Part shown: piece after piece, positions 44,078 through 53,547 of the stretch
How the letters are laid out: every line of letters begins with the position of its first letter
Position numbering within the stretch: the stretch's first letter is position 1
Assembly (NCBI RefSeq): GCF_900114995.1
Contig: NZ_FOUX01000007.1
Coordinates: 372,001 to 436,000 of the forward strand
From: Chitinophaga sp. YR627
Lineage (GTDB): Bacteria > Bacteroidota > Bacteroidia > Chitinophagales > Chitinophagaceae
Length of the DNA stretch: 64,000 bases
Reading direction: 5' to 3'
Program-made: the position numbers and the translations under genes
Notes under the pieces: generated by a model
Databases searched by the model: none
Seen by the model: only the letters and a program-made list of their open reading frames with translations
What the model was told of the DNA's origin: nothing

Positions 44078-45538
44078 CTATCGATTTAAAGCGTTTAAAT
44101 AGTCCAGTGCTTCTCTGGCTTCGGCAGCAATTAAAGCAATATATCCATCAGGCCTGATCAACACAACTCCTGTATTTATACCGTAAGCTTTGCTGATACG
44201 TTCGTCTGAACTGCTGATTACCTTCAGCTGCTGACCACTTAATCTCTCCCCACTAAAAAGCAGCAGCTTCCATTCAGTTCCGCGCAACTGATCTGACAAC
44301 CAGCTTCCATTTTCCAGCTGCACATCAGGCGCCCGGTCTCCGGCTTCCAGACCAGTTGCAGTGGGTTGACCTGTTCTGCATAAAGAACTACCACGGTAAT
44401 GAAGATTTAGCTGAGTAGTATCGCTGGTACGAAGGGATTCAAAACCACTCTTACCACTCGTAGCACCAGCTAACAATACCTTCTGTCTTTGAGAGGTGGT
44501 TTCCAGCAGCCAGTCCGCTATAGGAATACGTTCTTCGCCATAGGTATCCAGCAGGTTGTCGTTAGCCTGACCATTGATCACAGCCGCCAGTTTCCACCCC
44601 AGATTATATGCATCCTGTATACCTGTATTCATGCCCATTCCACCTGCAATGGAATGTACATGCCCCGCATCACCTGCAATAAAAGCATTGCCCGCACGAT
44701 AGCGTTCCGCCCGGCGTATATTTACGCGGTAAACGGATTGCCAGGTACTATTTATGAGTGTGACACCCTCCATTTGCGTCCGCTCCTTAAAAAGCCGGTT
44801 AAAGTCTTCCAGGGTAGGTAAGGGTACGTTGCCATCCTGATCGGGCGGCATAACGGCCTGTAATTGCCATATATGACTATTTTTGAATGGGAACAGTGCG
44901 AATGCTATACCGAAAACAGGACTTAACCAATTGTACCAGGCATCCCGCGCCAGTCCCTCCACTTCAACATCGCCTACCCAGAGCTGTTCTTCCTGGTGCG
45001 TTTCGCCAATAAAATCAATCCCCAGTTTTTTACGGGTCGTACTTTTACCGCCGTCACAGGCTACCATATAATTACAATGTAACGCTTCGCGCTGGTCCGC
45101 ATGTTCCAGGTAACAGTCGATCCCCTCATTTGTCTGGTTGAACGCTGCTAATGTTGTTGCCCATTCTACTGTACCTCCCAGGTCCTGCAACTTTACCCGT
45201 AATGCCTTTTCCACTTCAGGCTGCGGCAGCAGTAAAGTTTTAGGGTAACGGGTATCATTGCGGGGAAAGCCGGTGCGGGGTGTTTCGCCTGTCATTTTAT
45301 TGCCCTGAAATTTGCGATAGGGGAGGTCAGTAGTCCCTATACGCATGAGATCTTCGGTAATACCGAAATCGTTTAGTATCTCCAGACTACGTGGCTGTAA
45401 TGCTTTGGCGCGTGAACCCTGAGGGGCAACTGCTGCACGTTCAATAATACGGAAGGAGACATGGCGTCTGGCGAGTTCACAGGCTAAGGTCAAACCTACC
45501 GGACCAGCGCCTATTATTAATACTTTAGTGTGATGCAC
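44078..45538 (-). CDS. FAD-dependent aromatic-hydroxylase-type monooxygenase
   Basis: A 486-residue group A flavoprotein monooxygenase: the dinucleotide fold VLIIGAGPVGLTLACELARRHVSFRIIERA (GxGxxG near the N-terminus), the DG motif VACDGGKSTTRKKLGIDFIGE (about 160), and GDAGHVHSIAGGMGMNTGIQDAYNLGWKLAAV (GD motif, about 295). A C-terminal thioredoxin-like domain (about 390-486) is typical of phenol/polyketide hydroxylases. It hydroxylates an aromatic or polyketide-like substrate with NAD(P)H and O2. The open frame runs to a TTG at 45577, but the GTG at 45538 (MHHTKVLIIGAG) gives the usual N-terminus. The Crp/Fnr gene lies upstream on the same strand. Confidence 0.9.
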   Translation of the reverse strand: MHHTKVLIIGAGPVGLTLACELARRHVSFRIIERAAVAPQGSRAKALQPRSLEILNDFGITEDLMRIGTTDLPYRKFQGNKMTGETPRTGFPRNDTRYPKTLLLPQPEVEKALRVKLQDLGGTVEWATTLAAFNQTNEGIDCYLEHADQREALHCNYMVACDGGKSTTRKKLGIDFIGETHQEEQLWVGDVEVEGLARDAWYNWLSPVFGIAFALFPFKNSHIWQLQAVMPPDQDGNVPLPTLEDFNRLFKERTQMEGVTLINSTWQSVYRVNIRRAERYRAGNAFIAGDAGHVHSIAGGMGMNTGIQDAYNLGWKLAAVINGQANDNLLDTYGEERIPIADWLLETTSQRQKVLLAGATSGKSGFESLRTSDTTQLNLHYRGSSLCRTGQPTATGLEAGDRAPDVQLENGSWLSDQLRGTEWKLLLFSGERLSGQQLKVISSSDERISKAYGINTGVVLIRPDGYIALIAAEAREALDYLNALNR

Positions 45539-45608
45539 GTGATGGATGTTTTGTTGAGGCAAAATTACCCGCAACAAATCCCGTCAGACGATAACAATTG
45601 TTAATTAA

Positions 45609-46139
45609 TCACTTCCGGTTGCGGATGCGGCTGAGAGATACGGAAGTGATACCAAGAAAAGAAGCGATGTAATGTTGGGGTATCCGCCGGATGATCTCAG
45701 GATGATTGGCAAGTAGTTCCCGGTACCTTTTTTCAGGACTGTCTTTGATATGTGCAACAAACAGTTGCTGAAAATGCATCAGACCCTGTTCAATATATTG
45801 CAGGTAAGACGCTTTGGCTAATGGATTGTTCTCCTGTGCATTTCTGAAGCGTTCTATCGGTACGCTGTAAGCGACCGTCGGTTCCAGCGTTTCAATACTA
45901 TACCAGCTCGGCGCACCGGAAGTCATAGTTTCCAGTGATGAGGCAAAGCTACCTTCAAAAAGAAACTGAAATGTAACATCTGTACCATCATTATTAAACC
46001 AGCACCTGCAGCAGCCCTTGTCAATATAATATAGTTTCCGGGCGGATGCGCCTTCTCTTACCAGCAAAGTTTTGGCAGGCAGCTCCTCTTTAGTATAGGC
46101 ACTTTTGATACGGTCGATAAATGCGGCGGCTTCAGGCAT
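45609..46139 (-). CDS. Crp/Fnr-family transcriptional regulator
   Basis: A 176-residue regulator: cNMP-binding-like sensor domain (TLLVREGASARKLYYIDKGCCRCWFNNDGTDVTFQFLFEGSFASSLETMTSG, about 20-75) and C-terminal HTH (RRIPQHYIASFLGITSVSLSRIRNRK, about 150-176). The frame stays open to a GTG at 46241, with an ATG at 46217, but the Met at 46139 (MPEAAAFIDRIKSAY) gives a more ordinary N-terminus; the longer form is not excluded. The monooxygenase follows on the same strand after 70 bp and may be its target. Members of this group in Bacteroidota often lack cAMP-binding residues. Confidence 0.85.
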   Translation of the reverse strand: MPEAAAFIDRIKSAYTKEELPAKTLLVREGASARKLYYIDKGCCRCWFNNDGTDVTFQFLFEGSFASSLETMTSGAPSWYSIETLEPTVAYSVPIERFRNAQENNPLAKASYLQYIEQGLMHFQQLFVAHIKDSPEKRYRELLANHPEIIRRIPQHYIASFLGITSVSLSRIRNRK

Positions 46140-46322
46140 GTAACAAATATAAGCCGGATTGAATGGCTGGTCATGTAAACTTGCAGATAAAGAGCCCTGC
46201 TCAGTCCGTTTTTGCATGATAACTAATTGTTTTAAAGCCACTGCATGGAATTTTTATAGGGATGATCGCCAATTTTATATTATATACTGTTTAATTATAT
46301 TTTAAATATTTGCGAGATACTC

Positions 46323-46352
46323 TTGAGCGTTAAATTTTTTTAACATAGTTTG
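46323..46352 (+). promoter_or_regulatory. Predicted promoter of the cassette B sigma gene
   Basis: TTG (46323-46325), 20 bases, then TAGTTTG (46346-46352), one base short of TAnnTTTG. Transcription would begin about 5 bases before the TTG start codon, implying a nearly leaderless mRNA. Confidence 0.35.
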
Positions 46353-46361
46353 TGACTTCAA

Positions 46362-46979
46362 TTGGATTTAACCGAATTGTCAGCCAGAACAGCATATGAA
46401 GAAATTGAGCTGATTTCCGCCTTTCAGCGAGGAGACAGAAAAGCTTTGCACCAGGTATATACGCTCTATCAACAGTCACTTTGTTTTTTTACAGAGCAGC
46501 TGATAGGGGATACTATGGCAGCTGAGGATATTGTTTCAGAATGTTTTATCAACGCCTTTCAGCGAAAAGAGGATTTCCCTTCATTAGGACAACTAAAGTC
46601 TTTCCTGTTCACCGCAGCTAAAAATGCGGCACTTAATTATATAAAGGCACAAAAACGCCACGATAATATTCATGACTCCATAGAAAGGGGAGCTGAACGC
46701 TTTTCAATAGATGTAGAGAATGCATATATAAAGACAGAAGTTCTACAGATCATATCAGGAGAAATAGAAAAATTACCACCACAATGCCGGCAGGTAGTGC
46801 GCCTGGCCATTATAGAAGGGAAAAGCGCTCCCGAAATCGCCGATGAATTAAATATGGCTTATCAGACAGTGCTGAATCAAAAAGCCAAAGGGGTGGCATT
46901 ACTGCGTACCGCCATTCTTAAAAATAAGTTACTTTCCTTGCCCATGCTCGTTTTAGCATTGAATATGCTACACCGGTAA
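46362..46979 (+). CDS. ECF RNA polymerase sigma factor (cassette B)
   Basis: A 205-residue ECF sigma. Region 2 (about 20-90) has ISAFQRGDRKALHQVYTLYQQSLCFFTEQLIGDTMAAEDIVSECFINAFQ, and region 4 (about 130-190) has LPPQCRQVVRLAIIEGKSAPEIADELNMAYQTVLNQKAKGVALLRTAI. No ATG lies near the N-terminus; TTG at 46362 is the first start in frame and the next in-frame stop upstream is TGA at 46353, so a TTG start is required, as in the cassette A sigma. It is followed by FecR and should drive the STN-SusC of cassette B. The short hydrophobic C-terminus (LLSLPMLVLALNML) resembles the tail of the cassette A sigma. Confidence 0.9.
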   Translation: MDLTELSARTAYEEIELISAFQRGDRKALHQVYTLYQQSLCFFTEQLIGDTMAAEDIVSECFINAFQRKEDFPSLGQLKSFLFTAAKNAALNYIKAQKRHDNIHDSIERGAERFSIDVENAYIKTEVLQIISGEIEKLPPQCRQVVRLAIIEGKSAPEIADELNMAYQTVLNQKAKGVALLRTAILKNKLLSLPMLVLALNMLHR

Positions 46980-46983
46980 AAAA

Positions 46984-47005
46984 AACTTTAAAAAAATTTA
47001 AAGTT
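46984..47005. promoter_or_regulatory. A/T-rich inverted repeat between sigma and fecR (cassette B)
   Basis: AACTTTAAA-aaaa-TTTAAAGTT, perfect 9-base arms, 5 bases after the sigma stop. It occupies the same gene junction as the hairpin at 36044 in cassette A. Confidence 0.5.
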
Positions 47006-47047
47006 GACCGGTATATAAAGTGGAGTTAGTTGTTTTAGTAGTATAGC

Positions 47048-48241
47048 ATGACAGAAAAGAATCATTATATAGCCGCATTAATCGCTAAATATCTTGATAA
47101 CAGCCTGAATGAAGCTGAGGAGATGGAGCTGACAGCATGGATCAATGCTGAAGACCACCACCGTGATCTGTTTGAACAGATGACTGATCCTGAGCAACTC
47201 ACCACGCATCTGCAGCAGTTCTATACCTATGATTCGAACAAAATAAGCCGGAAGATTAGTCAGCATATACCTGAATTTAATGCCGAGCCTGCACGCATCC
47301 GCCCTGTTTACCTGAGAAAATGGGGTTGGGCAGCAGCGATCGCCATGCTTTTAGTTGGTGGTTCTTATTACTGGGCATCACGTCTCCACAACAGACCGGC
47401 TGTAATAGCGTCAGTTCCGGTCAATATCGAGCCTGGTAAACAAGGAGCCATTCTAACACTGTCAGACGGCCGGGAAGTAGTCCTGGATAGCCTGCACAGT
47501 GGTATAGTAGCTAATCAGAGCGGCGCATCCATCGTACTCTCCGAAGGCCAGTTGGTGTACGATCCGACCACAAACGGAAATATGGATGTTCAGTATAATA
47601 TAATGACTACACCCGCAGGCAGACAATTCCAGGTAACACTGCCCGACGGGACCAATGTATGGCTGAATGCGGCCAGTTCTATCAGATTTCCCACCAGTTT
47701 CACCGGTAATGAAAGAAGGGTAGAAGTAACCGGAGAGGTATATTTTGATGTCATAAAGAATGCAAATAAACCTTTTATTGTAGCAGTTAAAGACAAGCTC
47801 GATATAGAAGTCTTAGGTACTTCTTTTAATGTGAATGCATACGAGAACGAGCGCGCTATCCGTGCCACACTTATTGCTGGTAGCATAAGGGTAGGCGTGC
47901 CATCAACCGATCATAAAAAGGCTGTAACACTACAGCAAGGCCAACAGGCGGGGATAATAAATAATAAGATCACCATAACAGATAATCAGGATCCGGAGAA
48001 AATATTAGCCTGGAAAAATGGATTGTTCAACTTTGACGGCGCTAACCTTGAAGAAGTCATGCGGGAGTTAGAACGATGGTATGACATAGAAGTGGTATAT
48101 GAGAATGGTATTCCGAATGCAGATAAGTTTATCGGGGAAATGACCAGGCAGATTGCCTTAACGGATCTATTGGATATTTTAAAGAGATTTCAGGTCGACT
48201 TTAGGGTGGAGGGACGCAAGCTCATCGTGTTAAACAAATAA
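47048..48241 (+). CDS. FecR-family anti-sigma factor (cassette B)
   Basis: A 397-residue transmembrane anti-sigma with the same layout as the cassette A FecR: cytoplasmic sigma-binding N-terminus (about 1-85), TM helix at about 95-112 (WGWAAAIAMLLVGGSYYWAS), FecR domain (about 180-280, TTPAGRQFQVTLPDGTNVWLNAASSIRFPTSF, VEVTGEVYFDVIKNANKPF, IEVLGTSFNVNAY) and DUF4974 tail (about 320-397, LEEVMRELERWYDIEVVYENG). It transmits the SusC STN signal to the ECF sigma. It starts 68 bp after the sigma. The sequence AACAACCAAA directly after its stop (48241-48250) repeats the core of the susC leader motif. Confidence 0.93.
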   Translation: MTEKNHYIAALIAKYLDNSLNEAEEMELTAWINAEDHHRDLFEQMTDPEQLTTHLQQFYTYDSNKISRKISQHIPEFNAEPARIRPVYLRKWGWAAAIAMLLVGGSYYWASRLHNRPAVIASVPVNIEPGKQGAILTLSDGREVVLDSLHSGIVANQSGASIVLSEGQLVYDPTTNGNMDVQYNIMTTPAGRQFQVTLPDGTNVWLNAASSIRFPTSFTGNERRVEVTGEVYFDVIKNANKPFIVAVKDKLDIEVLGTSFNVNAYENERAIRATLIAGSIRVGVPSTDHKKAVTLQQGQQAGIINNKITITDNQDPEKILAWKNGLFNFDGANLEEVMRELERWYDIEVVYENGIPNADKFIGEMTRQIALTDLLDILKRFQVDFRVEGRKLIVLNK

Positions 48242-48324
48242 ACAACCAAAGCTATGCCTAAAGCGTAATTAATTACTGGGGGGACTCCGGTCAGGAGATG
48301 TATTGTCAAAAACTAACCAATAAA

Positions 48325-48353
48325 AAACGTCACGGATTGCGGCCGTGACGTTT
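48325..48353. terminator. Hairpin between fecR and susC (cassette B)
   Basis: AAACGTCACGG (48325-48335) and CCGTGACGTTT (48343-48353), 11 perfect bases, 7-base loop. It separates the regulatory pair from susC; either a partial terminator or an attenuator upstream of the ECF-dependent susC promoter. Confidence 0.6.
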
Positions 48354-48399
48354 AAAATGACCTGGTTAGTCCATTAATGTCTTTTTCGATTCACATTTA

Positions 48400-48411
48400 T
48401 TAACAACCAAA
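48400..48411 (+). promoter_or_regulatory. Conserved leader motif before susC (cassette B)
   Basis: TTAACAACCAAA, identical to the minus-strand motif at 34610-34621 of cassette A and at nearly the same distance from the start codon (13 versus 12 bases, counting to ATG 48425). Confidence 0.45.
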
Positions 48412-48424
48412 TCTGATGCAATTT

Positions 48425-51400
48425 ATGCAAAAAAAACGCTATTGGCCACCCGATCGCCGGGTTACAAGCGCCAGCCTAACCAAAATCTTTCTGGCTATGA
48501 AACTGACCGCTGTATTATTAATTACCGTCATCTTGCAGGCCGCTGCTACAGGTCATGCACAAACTATCTCTATATCGGGTAAAACTATACCTTACAAGCA
48601 AGTTTTTTCTGCCATCAAGCAGCAAACCGGATATGTTGTATTCAGCAATACAAATACCATCAGCGAAACCGCAACAGTATCGGTTTCAGCAAAGGATATG
48701 CCGTTAACGGAATTCCTGGATGAAATGCTGAAAGATCTCCCTGTTACTTATCTTATCAAAAACAAGACGATCGTATTATCGCGGAAAGCCGCAGAGGCAC
48801 TGCCTCCGACTACCATCACAGGTACAATACGTGCTACCACAGGTGAATTACTGCCAGGCGTGTCGGTAAGAATTAAAAATACTGTGAATGGTACCATTAC
48901 CAACAACACCGGTACTTTTTACTTCAACCACCCAACTGAAAACGCGGTGATCGTGATTTCCATGCTGGGATTTGAAACACTTGAAATTGCCGTACAGAAA
49001 TCGGCGAACGGATATTCCGCCTATACACTCAATAAGGCCCAGGCCGGTTCCCTGTTTGTAACAGAAGGTAATAACCTGGTGTTGAATATTACCCTGAACA
49101 GAAAGGATTTTGAAATGAATAACGTGGTGATTACGGGTTATATGAACGTCAACAAAGGTAACTATGTTGGTGCTGTATATTCCGTAAGAGCCGATGATAT
49201 AAAAGTGGCGGGTGAAACCTCCATCGACCAGATGTTACAGGGTGTCGTTCCTGGTATGTCTGTAATTACACAGACCGGTCAGGTGGGTGGTAGTCCTAAG
49301 ATCCGTATCCGTGGTACTTCCACTATTCTGGGTAACCAGGAGCCCTTGTGGGTTGTGGATGGTATCATTCAACGTGATCCACTGCCTATCCCTAATGGAA
49401 GCGGGTCTCTGGCTGGCGATGCAACAGAACTGAGATTAATCGCCTCCAACGCTATCGCCTGGTTGAATCCGAACGATATCGAAACAATTACTGTATTAAA
49501 GGACGCGTCTGCTACTGCTATCTACGGTTCACAGGCTGCAAATGGTGTGATCGTCCTCACTACCAAAAAAGCACGCCCTGGTCAATTGTCCGTTTCTTAT
49601 TCCAATACACTGTCTGTTGGCCAGCGTCCTAATTATAGCATGTACGACCTGATGAACTCTCAGGAGCTGATGCAGTTCTCTAAAGAGGTATACGCCAATC
49701 GTGACAGCTATACCAGTACCGTTCTGCCTATTGGTTATGGTGAGCTGATCCAGCAATTACAGAATAAGGAGATCGACTACGCTACTTATCAGGCGAAGTT
49801 CAGGAAAATGGAAAACCAGAATACAGACTGGTTTAAACTGCTTTTCCGTAATTCATTTAACCAGAACCATAGTGTGAGCATTACGGGTGGTACAGAAAAG
49901 ATCATGAACAGAACTTCCTTCAACGTGCAGCAGCAAAAAGGTGAGGCTAAAGGAAATGATTTAAGTACTTTCTCTGCGTCCTCCAATACGACGTTGAAGT
50001 TTGGTAAGAGGTTTACTGTAAACTTCCTGTTGAATGGTACTGTTCGTACAACAGATGGTTTTGCATATGATGTGAATCCGTTTGACTATGCGTATAAAAC
50101 GTCCAGAACCATTCCGATGTACAATGATGATGGTACGTTTTTCTACCATGAAAAACTGAGTACCAAAGGTGGTAGTAGCGTTTATCCAAGCAAACTATCT
50201 TATCTGTATAATATTCAGAATGAATTAGACAATACAAGTAATAAAAACAACACGACCACACTGGGATCAACGATAGACGTACGTTACCAGGTGGCAAAAG
50301 GCCTGGAATACCAGGGGCTCCTGTCTTATACTTCCGCTAGTTCAAGCATAAAGTCCTATGCTACCGAACTCTCTAATTTTATAACACAATACAGAGGGTA
50401 TGAATTCGGTACAGTGCCTTCCAATAGTCCTGAGGAACTGGCGAGCCGTCTGCCTTTTGGTGGATTGGCACAGCTGGAGAGCGCTTCTAACAGAGGATAT
50501 ACGGTTAGAAATGCCCTTGTTTACAACCACTTATTCGGGGAACTGCATAATGTGACCTTTCAGGGTGGTTTAGAGGCAAGATCTACTATCACAGAAGGAA
50601 ACACCAATACCCGATACGGATATTTACATTACCGTGGTGAGAGCTTTGCACCAGTGCCTTTAAATCCGGTATTCATTGGTAATAAAAGCCCAGGAGACCT
50701 GCATGAAGAAATGCGGTTGAATTCAAGAATTGTGAACCAGGAAAGCAACTTCCTGAGTGAATATTTCTCTGCGGTATATGCATATGCTTCCCGTTACATC
50801 TTCAACTTTAATGCACGTCTCGATGCTTCCAACCGTTTCGGTCAGGATAAAAACAAGCGTTTTCAACCTACCTGGTCACTGGGTGGAAGATGGCGTGCTG
50901 CTAACGAGAAATTCCTTCGCAATAATACATGGCTGAATGCGCTGGACCTGTCAGCTACCTATGGTTACCAGGGTAATGCGGTAGAGGCCGTATCTCCGTA
51001 CCTGATCGCTACTGATGGTGGACTGAACAACCAGTTCAGACAGTATACGCTCAACATCAAATCCCTGCCTTATCCTGATTTAGGTTGGGAAAAAACCAAA
51101 ACCTGGAATCTGGGAATAGATGTTTCTTTATTTAATGGCAGATTTAATGCGACTGCCAACTACTACAGGAAAACAAGTAATGTACTTGCACCTCGTCAGG
51201 TACCCGTTGAAAATGGTATGAGTGCAGCAACTGTCTTTGGTTCCCAGTTGGAAAATCAGGGATATGACCTGCTTGTAAGTTTTACGCCGGTCAGAACGAA
51301 AGACTTTACCTGGCAGGTATCTGCAAATACCGGTCTGGCAAGAAACAAGGTGAAGGATAATGAAAGAGTAAATCTGCTTAGCGACTATCTGAGTGGCCAG

Positions 51401-52081
51401 GCGATTGTAAACGGTGAAGCGTATTCTACTTTCTATTCTTATTCATATGCAGGGTTGAATCACAATACAGGCATCCCGATGTTCAATAAACTGGATATTA
51501 AACCGACTGCCAATGATCTTGATTATCTCGTGAAGACAGGGAAGCTGGAACCTGATTTTTCAGGTGGTGCCAATACGATGCTGAGATATAAGAACATCAC
51601 TTTCTATGCACAGTTTGCGGTGGCATTTGGCGCCAGCAAGCGTATACCTGCCTATTACAACGCCAGTGGCGCTCCAACGCCTGAACAGAATGTGCCGCGT
51701 ATCCTGAAAGAACGCTGGCAGCATCCGGGTGATGAATTAAATACCAATGTGCCGGTTATCCCTCCGGGAAACCCACGCTACTATGAGCTGAGACTCCCGC
51801 AGTTAAATGCGTCAACGACTCTGACACCATACACATTATATAATTCATCCGATTATATGGTGGGCAATGCTGACTTTATCCGTTGTCGTCAGATGTCGCT
51901 GAACTACGAATTTGCACAGTCGCTCCTGCAAAAAGTACATATTAAGCGTCTGAGCACATCACTCAGCTTAACGAATCCGTTCCTGATCACTTTTGATAAG
52001 AAATGGAGAGGATATGATCCGGAAACGTCTGGCTGGCCTGCGCGCAGGATGGCGTCCCTTTCATTTAACATGACACTCTAA
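48425..52081 (+). CDS. STN-domain SusC/RagA TonB-linked outer membrane receptor (cassette B)
   Basis: A 1218-residue protein: signal region (MKLTAVLLITVILQAAATGHAQ, about 24-46), STN domain (about 50-110, IPYKQVFSAIKQQTGYVVFSNTN, FLDEMLKDLPVTYLIKNKTIVLS), carboxypeptidase-like domain (about 125-210, TGTIRATTGELLPGVSVRIKN), plug (about 250-370, MLQGVVPGMSVITQTGQVGG, IRIRGTSTILGNQEPLWVVDG, VLKDASATAIYGSQAANGVIVLTT) and barrel ending MASLSFNMTL. An earlier ATG at 48416 is possible, but 48425 (MQKKRYW) matches the cassette A start and its spacing from the leader motif. It pairs with the SusD 11 bp downstream and is expected to signal through FecR. Confidence 0.95.
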   Translation: MQKKRYWPPDRRVTSASLTKIFLAMKLTAVLLITVILQAAATGHAQTISISGKTIPYKQVFSAIKQQTGYVVFSNTNTISETATVSVSAKDMPLTEFLDEMLKDLPVTYLIKNKTIVLSRKAAEALPPTTITGTIRATTGELLPGVSVRIKNTVNGTITNNTGTFYFNHPTENAVIVISMLGFETLEIAVQKSANGYSAYTLNKAQAGSLFVTEGNNLVLNITLNRKDFEMNNVVITGYMNVNKGNYVGAVYSVRADDIKVAGETSIDQMLQGVVPGMSVITQTGQVGGSPKIRIRGTSTILGNQEPLWVVDGIIQRDPLPIPNGSGSLAGDATELRLIASNAIAWLNPNDIETITVLKDASATAIYGSQAANGVIVLTTKKARPGQLSVSYSNTLSVGQRPNYSMYDLMNSQELMQFSKEVYANRDSYTSTVLPIGYGELIQQLQNKEIDYATYQAKFRKMENQNTDWFKLLFRNSFNQNHSVSITGGTEKIMNRTSFNVQQQKGEAKGNDLSTFSASSNTTLKFGKRFTVNFLLNGTVRTTDGFAYDVNPFDYAYKTSRTIPMYNDDGTFFYHEKLSTKGGSSVYPSKLSYLYNIQNELDNTSNKNNTTTLGSTIDVRYQVAKGLEYQGLLSYTSASSSIKSYATELSNFITQYRGYEFGTVPSNSPEELASRLPFGGLAQLESASNRGYTVRNALVYNHLFGELHNVTFQGGLEARSTITEGNTNTRYGYLHYRGESFAPVPLNPVFIGNKSPGDLHEEMRLNSRIVNQESNFLSEYFSAVYAYASRYIFNFNARLDASNRFGQDKNKRFQPTWSLGGRWRAANEKFLRNNTWLNALDLSATYGYQGNAVEAVSPYLIATDGGLNNQFRQYTLNIKSLPYPDLGWEKTKTWNLGIDVSLFNGRFNATANYYRKTSNVLAPRQVPVENGMSAATVFGSQLENQGYDLLVSFTPVRTKDFTWQVSANTGLARNKVKDNERVNLLSDYLSGQAIVNGEAYSTFYSYSYAGLNHNTGIPMFNKLDIKPTANDLDYLVKTGKLEPDFSGGANTMLRYKNITFYAQFAVAFGASKRIPAYYNASGAPTPEQNVPRILKERWQHPGDELNTNVPVIPPGNPRYYELRLPQLNASTTLTPYTLYNSSDYMVGNADFIRCRQMSLNYEFAQSLLQKVHIKRLSTSLSLTNPFLITFDKKWRGYDPETSGWPARRMASLSFNMTL

Positions 52082-52092
52082 CATTAAAGCGA

Positions 52093-53520
52093 ATGAAACG
52101 TAAGTTATTCTTAATAGCCGGCCTTGCCGGTCTGCTTACCTTAAGCGGTTGTACGAAATTTTTGGAGGAGAAATCGCAGAGTGACGTGATTCCTAAGACG
52201 GCGACTGACTTCAGGGAATTATTGATAGGTTCCGGATACATGACTAACTCTGAGCCGATGAATTACCTGTATTTCATGGATGATGATGTTGATTTCTTCC
52301 TGGAATATGACAATGATCCGTCTAATGTTGTAGGTAGCTACGATGCACAACAATATTACATGTGGTATACCTGGCAGCCTAAATTAGCTGACATCAACGG
52401 ATTAGGCATATTGATCGCTGAAGATCCCGCCTCCACTACCTATGCACAGTATTACACAAAAATTCTGGGTTGTAATGCCGTGCTGGATAATATCGACAAA
52501 TCAATCGGTACGCAACAGGAAAAAGACCGTGTAAAAGCGGAGGCATTAGCGGTACGTGCCATGTATTATTTCCGTCTTGCTAATTTATATGGGGAGCCTT
52601 ATAACCATAATCCGAAGTCGCTTTGTGTGCCATTAAAGCTCTCTTCCTCAATTGTTGCGGAACCAATGGTCCAGGCTACCGTCGGAGATGTATATGACCT
52701 GGTAGTACATGACTTACAGGAAGCAGCCTCTCTGATGGACCCATTGCAGATCATACGTAAAGATTTTCATATCAACCAGCCAGCTATTCATATTCTGCTG
52801 TCAAGGGTATTCCTCTATATGGAAAGATGGAAAGAAAGTGTGGCAGAAGCTAACAAGGTATTTGAACAGGGTGGTAAGCTGATAGACATGACTACCCTGG
52901 ATACGAAATCGGGTAACTGGCTCAATTACAATAACGCGGAAGTAGAGTGGGTGTTTGGTGGTAATACACAGGCCGATCAGAGCACTTACACACCGTCAGC
53001 AATGTTCCTTTCAACATATGATGCAACGAACGATGCAAGGTACAGAGTGGGATTTTCTGTGTTAAATACAGGCGTACCACTGGTGTCAAAACTGCCTACA
53101 GGGTCCGATCTGGCGCAGACTTTACGTTCCTCAGAAGCGTTGCTGAACAGGGCCGAAGCAAGCGTGCAACTAGACGACCTGGGTGGTGCATTGAAAGACC
53201 TGAATGACCTGCGCCGTAAGCGTATTGCCGGATACGCGAATGAAGTAATTGGCGATAAGGCTACTTTGTTGCAGGCGATAAGAGACGAGCGTCGTAAAGA
53301 GTTCGCTTACGAAGGTTTCCGTTGGTTTGATCTGCGTCGTTATGGTATGCCTGAAATCTCACATCGTTATCAGCATGACCTGGGAGAGAGCGTATTACAA
53401 TACAAACTCACAAAAAATGACGCTATGTATGTATTGCCTTTCCCTACAAGTGTGCTGCTGAAGAATCCAGGTCTTATACAGAGCGCATCTGGTCAGATGC
53501 CTGACAGAATCGGACAATAA
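52093..53520 (+). CDS. SusD/RagB family lipoprotein (cassette B)
   Basis: A 475-residue lipoprotein (MKRKLFLIAGLAGLLTLSGC, cysteine about 20, then TKFLEEKSQSDVIPKTATDFRELL). TPR-like helices include VKAEALAVRAMYYFRLANLYGEPYN, and the C-terminus has LRSSEALLNRAEASVQLDDLGGALKDLNDLRRKR and RDERRKEFAYEGFRWFDLRRYG. It is shorter and more compact than the polysaccharide-type SusD of region 1 and similar in size to the SusD of cassette A. It forms the outer-membrane import complex with the SusC 11 bp upstream; 27 bp downstream begins the lipoprotein at 53548. Confidence 0.93.
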   Translation: MKRKLFLIAGLAGLLTLSGCTKFLEEKSQSDVIPKTATDFRELLIGSGYMTNSEPMNYLYFMDDDVDFFLEYDNDPSNVVGSYDAQQYYMWYTWQPKLADINGLGILIAEDPASTTYAQYYTKILGCNAVLDNIDKSIGTQQEKDRVKAEALAVRAMYYFRLANLYGEPYNHNPKSLCVPLKLSSSIVAEPMVQATVGDVYDLVVHDLQEAASLMDPLQIIRKDFHINQPAIHILLSRVFLYMERWKESVAEANKVFEQGGKLIDMTTLDTKSGNWLNYNNAEVEWVFGGNTQADQSTYTPSAMFLSTYDATNDARYRVGFSVLNTGVPLVSKLPTGSDLAQTLRSSEALLNRAEASVQLDDLGGALKDLNDLRRKRIAGYANEVIGDKATLLQAIRDERRKEFAYEGFRWFDLRRYGMPEISHRYQHDLGESVLQYKLTKNDAMYVLPFPTSVLLKNPGLIQSASGQMPDRIGQ

Positions 53521-53547
53521 TAACACTAACAAGCAATTCATTCATCT

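Noticed and set aside
46144..46151. Minus-strand TATATTTG as promoter of the Crp/Fnr gene
   Set aside because: It lies only 5 bases before the preferred ATG at 46139, leaving no room for a transcript start unless the mRNA is leaderless.
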